Source: Bacteroidota bacterium (GTDB lineage: Bacteria; Bacteroidota; Bacteroidia; Sphingobacteriales; Sphingobacteriaceae). From it: DNA of 64,000 nt. Positions 59,869-64,000 of the stretch are shown here, one piece after another. The stretch covers positions 310,001 to 374,000 of the forward strand of contig JAEXHI010000025.1 of the NCBI GenBank assembly GCA_023450085.1. Reading direction: 5' to 3'. The position numbers and the translations under genes were made by a program. Numbering within the stretch: the stretch's first letter is position 1; every line of letters begins with the position of its first letter. Below the pieces are notes generated by a model. The model ran no database searches. It saw nothing but the letters and a program-made list of their open reading frames with translations, and was not told where the DNA came from.

Positions 59869-60672
59869 TTATTCGCTAAGTAATTGATTTTGAAAATCAA
59901 AGAAATACTGTACCGCCTTTACCAAACGACTGCCATACCACGAAAACATCTCTCCGTCAACCAAAATCACTTTAGTTTGTGGCAAAACCCGTTGAAGCTC
60001 TTCAATATGTTTCTCTTTAAATGGATAAGGTTCCGAAGACAGGAAAATAAATTGAGGGTTAAGCGCAATCAACTCGGCCACCTCAATTTCTGGGTATCGC
60101 GCTTCATTTACCACATTGCGCAAGCCAATTTTCCTTAAAATATTATCAATAAAAGTATTTCTTCCTGCAAACATATAAGGATCCTTCCAAATCACATATG
60201 CTACCGTTTGGTCAATTCCTTTGCTTAATGCCAAAGCCTGCAAATCGTTAAAACCAGCCCTAATCAAATGGTTCAAATAGGACGCTTCGGGTTGCCTATC
60301 AACCAAATCCCCGATATCGGTAATGGTCTGCATTGCATCTTCCAAATGATAAATATCACTCATCCAAACTGGAAATTCCTGTTGCAGTAACTCAATGTCA
60401 GCTTTGCTATTCTCTTCCTTGTTGCCAATAATCAAATCGGGTTGCAGTTCCCTAATCACGTCAATCTTTAGCTTTTTGGTTCCTCCAACTTTTTGTTTGG
60501 CCGCAAACATTTCAATAGGATGTATGCAAAACTTTGTGAGACCAACAATTTGCTCGCTTAAACCTAACTCAAACAACAGCTCCGTTTGTGATGGCACCAC
60601 CGAAACAATCCGTTTAGGCGGCCAGTTAATGATCATTTCGTTGCCCAGCTGGTCTGTAAAAGTTTTTTGCAT
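59869..60672 (-). CDS. Helical-backbone metal-receptor (BtuF/TroA-like) protein without signal peptide
   Basis: The 267-residue protein has the class III binding-protein fold: RIVSVVPSQTELLFELGL, VGLTKFCIHP, LQPDLIIGNKEEN, a long helix and NPQFIFLSSEPYPFK. It begins MQKTFTDQLG with no signal or lipobox, so it acts in the cytoplasm unless the true start is elsewhere; no better start is seen. Stand-alone signal-less copies occur in Bacteroidota and may act in cobalamin or corrinoid handling. No ABC partner is adjacent. Confidence 0.8.
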   Translation of the reverse strand: MQKTFTDQLGNEMIINWPPKRIVSVVPSQTELLFELGLSEQIVGLTKFCIHPIEMFAAKQKVGGTKKLKIDVIRELQPDLIIGNKEENSKADIELLQQEFPVWMSDIYHLEDAMQTITDIGDLVDRQPEASYLNHLIRAGFNDLQALALSKGIDQTVAYVIWKDPYMFAGRNTFIDNILRKIGLRNVVNEARYPEIEVAELIALNPQFIFLSSEPYPFKEKHIEELQRVLPQTKVILVDGEMFSWYGSRLVKAVQYFFDFQNQLLSE

Positions 60673-60909
60673 CTAACAAAGATAGGCTATTCCCAAAAAG
60701 ATTTGAAAGCGAAAGCCAATGCACCATCTGTAGCCAGCCCTGCTATCCGTTACAACCAATTAGAAATTGGTTTTCTCTACTATCAGGCTTATTGAACAAA
60801 GTTTCTTCAAAAAATGTAATATCAATCTCAAAAGACCCTGCTTTTTGACATCCAAACAAACAAAAACCATTTTTATCCCTTTTTATTATAGGATACTTTA
60901 GAAACTAGC

Positions 60910-63105
60910 ATGAGTAAAACAATTATTATTTCGAACAGACTACCCGTAAAAATCACGAAGAACAATGGAAAATACAGCCTACAAAGCAGTGAGGGTGGCC
61001 TAGCCACTGGACTGGGCGATGCCTATAAAAACGGAAATATGCTTTGGGTAGGCTGGCCTGGTATCGACATACCACCACAGGACCAGCCTCAAATCAAAGA
61101 AAGGTTGGCCAAAATGAATTTGGTTCCCGTATTCCTTACCCAAGAAGAAATCAACCTCTTTTACGAAGGATTTTCAAACGAAGTTTTATGGCCAGTTTTT
61201 CATTACTTGGTTACCTATGCCCGTTTTGAACAAACCTATTGGGATAGTTATGTTTCGGTGAATGAAAAGTTTGCAGAAGCTACACAAAGTGTATTTACCG
61301 AAGGCAATAAAATTTGGATACAAGATTATCAATTGTTGTGCTTACCTTCTATGCTTAGGAACAGACTTACAGAAACCACTATTGGTTTTTTCCAACATAT
61401 CCCCTTCCCTTCTTTTGAAATTTTCAGACTTATTCCATGGCGAGATAAATTAATTGAAGGCATGTTAGGTGCCGACTTGATTGGTTTTCATACCTACGAC
61501 GACGTAAGGCATTTTTTAAGTACTGCCTCTCGTTTAACACCCGTTACCTTCTCTTCAAACATCATTTCTCTAAACAACAGGCAAATAATTGTAGAGCCCT
61601 TTCCAATGGGGATTGATTTTGACAAGTTTGAGAAATTACCGTTACAACGACAAGTGATTGCTGAAATAGACAATCTTCAAACAGAGAAACAAGGCAGAAT
61701 GATCCTATCTATTGATCGTTTAGATTACAGCAAAGGAATTTTGGAACGCATTAGAGCATTTGAGCTACTCCTACAACTTCATCCAAAATTCATTGGCGAA
61801 ATTACCCTATTTATGATTGTAGTTCCTTCTAGAGATACTGTTGCACAATACAAGGAACTCAAAGAAAAAATCGATCAGTTGGTGGGTAACATCAACGCAA
61901 AATACCGCACCCTCGATTGGGTTCCTATTAGTTATTTTTATCGCTCATTCTCTATCCAAAGCCTATCTGCACTTTACAGCGCCGCTGACATTTGCCTAGT
62001 AACGCCAATGCGAGACGGCATGAACCTAGTGAGCAAGGAGTATGTAGCCAGCCGCAGAGACGAAACAGGCGTATTGATTTTGAGTGAAATGGCTGGAGCT
62101 TCAAAAGAATTAAATGATGCACTTATTGTAAACCCTAACAACATTGGCGACATTATGAACGCCATTGTAACGGCACTACAAATGCCCGTAGAAGAGCAAA
62201 AAAGGCGCATGCAGAGTATGCGGGCCTTAGTGAAAAAATTTAACGTAAACCGCTGGGTAAACAATTTTTTAAGCCGCATGGACGACGCAAAGCTTCTAGA
62301 ACATTCGTTACGTACCAAACACGCCGTCAACAAAGTGAGCCAAGGGATTATCAGTAGATACGCTGCTACCCAAAAACGCATTATCTTTTTAGATTACGAT
62401 GGTACGTTGGTAGGCTTTAAAGCGAATATCAACGAAGCTAGTCCTGACGAAGAATTACTGACTTTATTAGAAGATTTTGCCAAAGACTCCGCCAACACTG
62501 TAGTGGTCATTAGCGGCCGCAACCATAAAACACTTGAACAATGGTTTGGCCATCTAAACATCAGTATCATTGCTGAACACGGCGCTTGGCAAAAAAAACA
62601 AAATGACAATTGGCATGCCCTACCACTGCTCAACGACCAATGGAAAGCCGAAATTAGAAATATCCTAGACACTTACACCGATAGAACTCCTGGGGCATTT
62701 ATTGAAGAAAAAAGTTTTTCGCTCGTTTGGCATTACCGCAAAACCGAACAAGGGCTTGGTGAGCTCAGAGCCAATGAAATCATTAATAACCTAAGGGTGC
62801 TTGCTGCCGATAAAGGTTTACAGATTATGCCTGGAAACAAAGTGATTGAATTCAGAAATATGGAAGTGAATAAAGGCAAGGCTGCTTTGAATTGGCTACA
62901 TGAAGACGAACATGATTTCATTTTAGCTATGGGCGATGACCATACCGATGAAGATATTTTTAAGGCAATGCCCAATAACGCAATCACTATTAAGGTAGGT
63001 AGTGAGGTTTCAGAAGCCAAATTCTATTTAAATGACCATCATGAAGTGAGGGATTTGCTTCAATCGATATTGACAGGAACTGCTATAAAAAACGTATCAG
63101 CATAA
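60910..63105 (+). CDS. otsA: Bifunctional trehalose-6-phosphate synthase/phosphatase (OtsA-OtsB fusion)
   Basis: The 731-residue protein is a fusion. The GT20 OtsA half (about 1-470) has IIISNRLPVKI, GGLATGLGD, IWIQDYQLLCLPSMLR, FFQHIPFPS, and DRLDYSKGI with TPMRDGMNLVSKEY. The HAD-type OtsB half (about 490-731) has the nucleophile FLDYDGTLVG, VVISGRN and AMGDDHTDEDIF. It joins UDP-glucose (or another NDP-glucose) to glucose-6-P and removes the phosphate to give trehalose. Fused forms are usual in Bacteroidota. A GH15 enzyme follows on the other strand across a repeat-rich gap. Confidence 0.96.
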   Translation: MSKTIIISNRLPVKITKNNGKYSLQSSEGGLATGLGDAYKNGNMLWVGWPGIDIPPQDQPQIKERLAKMNLVPVFLTQEEINLFYEGFSNEVLWPVFHYLVTYARFEQTYWDSYVSVNEKFAEATQSVFTEGNKIWIQDYQLLCLPSMLRNRLTETTIGFFQHIPFPSFEIFRLIPWRDKLIEGMLGADLIGFHTYDDVRHFLSTASRLTPVTFSSNIISLNNRQIIVEPFPMGIDFDKFEKLPLQRQVIAEIDNLQTEKQGRMILSIDRLDYSKGILERIRAFELLLQLHPKFIGEITLFMIVVPSRDTVAQYKELKEKIDQLVGNINAKYRTLDWVPISYFYRSFSIQSLSALYSAADICLVTPMRDGMNLVSKEYVASRRDETGVLILSEMAGASKELNDALIVNPNNIGDIMNAIVTALQMPVEEQKRRMQSMRALVKKFNVNRWVNNFLSRMDDAKLLEHSLRTKHAVNKVSQGIISRYAATQKRIIFLDYDGTLVGFKANINEASPDEELLTLLEDFAKDSANTVVVISGRNHKTLEQWFGHLNISIIAEHGAWQKKQNDNWHALPLLNDQWKAEIRNILDTYTDRTPGAFIEEKSFSLVWHYRKTEQGLGELRANEIINNLRVLAADKGLQIMPGNKVIEFRNMEVNKGKAALNWLHEDEHDFILAMGDDHTDEDIFKAMPNNAITIKVGSEVSEAKFYLNDHHEVRDLLQSILTGTAIKNVSA

Positions 63106-63483
63106 ACAGTCCGTCATTTCGACCGCAACGTAGTGAGTGGAGAACTGAAAGTCAACGAAGTTAAATCTTTGAACCGTACATGAAGAAAAACACACCTTAA
63201 AAGATTTCTCGACACGCTCGAAATGACGAAGATGCACGGTCATATGAATAAACTAAAAACCTTTGCGTCCTTGGCGTAACTCCTCCTTTCCCTTTGCGGT
63301 TAACAGCTAATGCGTTCGACTGAAAAACACACCTTAAAAGATTTAACTTCGTTGACTTCCAGTTCTCGACACGCTCGAAATGACGAAGATGCACGGCCAT
63401 ACTAATAAACTAAAACCTTTGCGTTCTTCGCGTAACCCTTATTTTTCCTTTACGGTTAGAATCAACAACTACGGCCAACTCAA
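63106..63483. repeat. 378-base gap of nested and duplicated repeats (GTCATTTCGA and CCTTTGCGT types)
   Basis: GTCATTTCGACCGCAACG (63113) pairs with CTCGAAATGAC (63217-63227). The stretch from about 63182 (AAAAACACACCTTAAAAGATTT..CGAAATGACGAAGATGCACGG..CCTTTGCGT) recurs from about 63323 to 63465. The second copy also contains AACTTCGTTGACTTCC (63345), the inverted complement of 63147-63162. No gene is seen; this is a tandem-duplicated repeat cluster. Confidence 0.7.
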
Positions 63484-64000
63484 CTACAAAAACACTGGCC
63501 TATCCAATTTCTTCGCAATACGATAAGCAGCATTCATTAAACCCACATGACTGTAAGCCTGCGGGAAATTACCCCACTGACTTCCTGTTTTCGCATCCAC
63601 ATCTTCACTGAACAACAATAGGTGGTTAGAAAAAGAGATGATATTTTCAAAAGCTTGAATAGCTTCATCAAGCCTACCTACACAAGCAAGCGCTTCAACG
63701 TACCAAAAAGCACAAATCAAGAAAGTAGTTTTAGGTTTTCCAAAATCATCTGCATGCAAGTAACGGTAAAATAGCCCATCTTCAGTTTTCAATTCCTTTT
63801 CTAATCCAGCCAAATGGTCTTTAGCACGTTGAGAAGAAGGATCCAAATAATTCATCACAATGAGCTGAAGTGTACTTGCATCCAAATGTTTACTTCCTAC
63901 CGCATTAGTATATACCTTACGCTCCTCATCATAGCAAGCTTCAATATGGGCAGCGGCTTTATCAATCAATATCTTTGCCCTATCTTCCAGTGCCTGGTTT
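63484..64000 (-). CDS. GH15-family glycoside hydrolase (glucoamylase/trehalase type), C-terminal part
   Basis: The minus strand is open from the window end to a TAG at 63484-63486, at least 172 residues. EERKVYTNAVGSKHLDAS, NYLDPSSQRAKDHLAGLE and CAFWYVEALACVGRLDEA plus WGNFPQAYSHVGLMNAAYRI are the C-terminal repeats of the (alpha/alpha)6 barrel of GH15. GNFPQAYSH is its conserved C-terminal motif. The family cuts starch, dextrins or trehalose. Its place beside the trehalose synthase/phosphatase hints at trehalose turnover, but specificity cannot be told. The N-terminal part lies outside. Confidence 0.88.
   Translation of the reverse strand, partial: NQALEDRAKILIDKAAAHIEACYDEERKVYTNAVGSKHLDASTLQLIVMNYLDPSSQRAKDHLAGLEKELKTEDGLFYRYLHADDFGKPKTTFLICAFWYVEALACVGRLDEAIQAFENIISFSNHLLLFSEDVDAKTGSQWGNFPQAYSHVGLMNAAYRIAKKLDRPVFL

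Overview
The window looks like chromosomal DNA of a Bacteroidota bacterium, most likely a Sphingobacteriaceae (Pedobacter-like) member. Support: AT-rich DNA, Bacteroidota-type promoters (TAnnTTTG -7 boxes close to start codons) and few Shine-Dalgarno sequences. Family content agrees: AraC regulators with seven membrane segments, DUF2851, type-2 PyrF, OtsA-OtsB fusion, Rho with an Asn-rich insert, split KdpD. Intergenic DNA carries many palindromic repeat families. This placement comes from family knowledge, not from a database search.

Layout. 1-1200: end of a metal-efflux locus on the minus strand (CusA/CzcA start, HMA-domain protein, Cys/His-rich exported protein). 1.2-12.6 kb: an accessory region of small secreted or membrane proteins, an orphan toxin tail with a probable membrane immunity protein, and two plus-strand blocks (AraC + NTF2/DJ-1; azoR-YCII-ECF42). 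Each block lies between ~75-105 bp direct repeats. A third repeat family (three copies) sits at both edges of the region and around an unknown 252-aa gene. 12.6-23.6 kb: a complete Kdp potassium system with a Bacteroidota-type regulatory arrangement. An NtrC-class sigma-54 response regulator lies upstream; then come a sigma-54 promoter with candidate enhancer repeats, an unannotated 28-codon ORF, kdpFABC, a porin, a KdpD N-terminal/USP protein and a separate histidine kinase. 23.8-27.4 kb: lipoproteins, a beta-helix protein and an AraC regulator, with two decayed gene remnants including an MFS permease C-terminus.

27.8-49.6 kb is mostly housekeeping: tRNA-Leu(GAG), MBL hydrolase, LolA, FtsK, YceI, DUF2851, EamA, PyrF, Rho, PssA, Hpt, FolK, SppA and a PolX whose polymerase catalytic acids appear to be lost. 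A run of glycosyltransferases and SixA follow. 49.6-53.6 kb holds the most unusual locus. It is a tightly packed five-gene operon: Ycf46-type AAA+ ATPase, Ycf35/DUF1257 protein, DUF2997 protein, membrane helix-hairpin-helix protein and NrdG-like radical SAM protein. The AAA+ ATPase and the helix-hairpin-helix protein share a C-terminal tail of the form RGG..R..EF. 53.7-64 kb: AMP nucleosidase, clpX, clpP, tig, tRNA-Leu(TAG), a lipoprotein, a metal-receptor-fold protein, fused trehalose synthase/phosphatase and the C-terminal part of a GH15 enzyme.

Main candidates for new biology: the Ycf46/Ycf35/DUF2997/radical-SAM operon with its shared tail; the sigma-54 wiring and extra small ORF of the kdp operon; repeat-bounded cassettes in the accessory region; a slippery A7 run splitting a NTF2/DJ-1 fusion; and the degenerate PolX palm.
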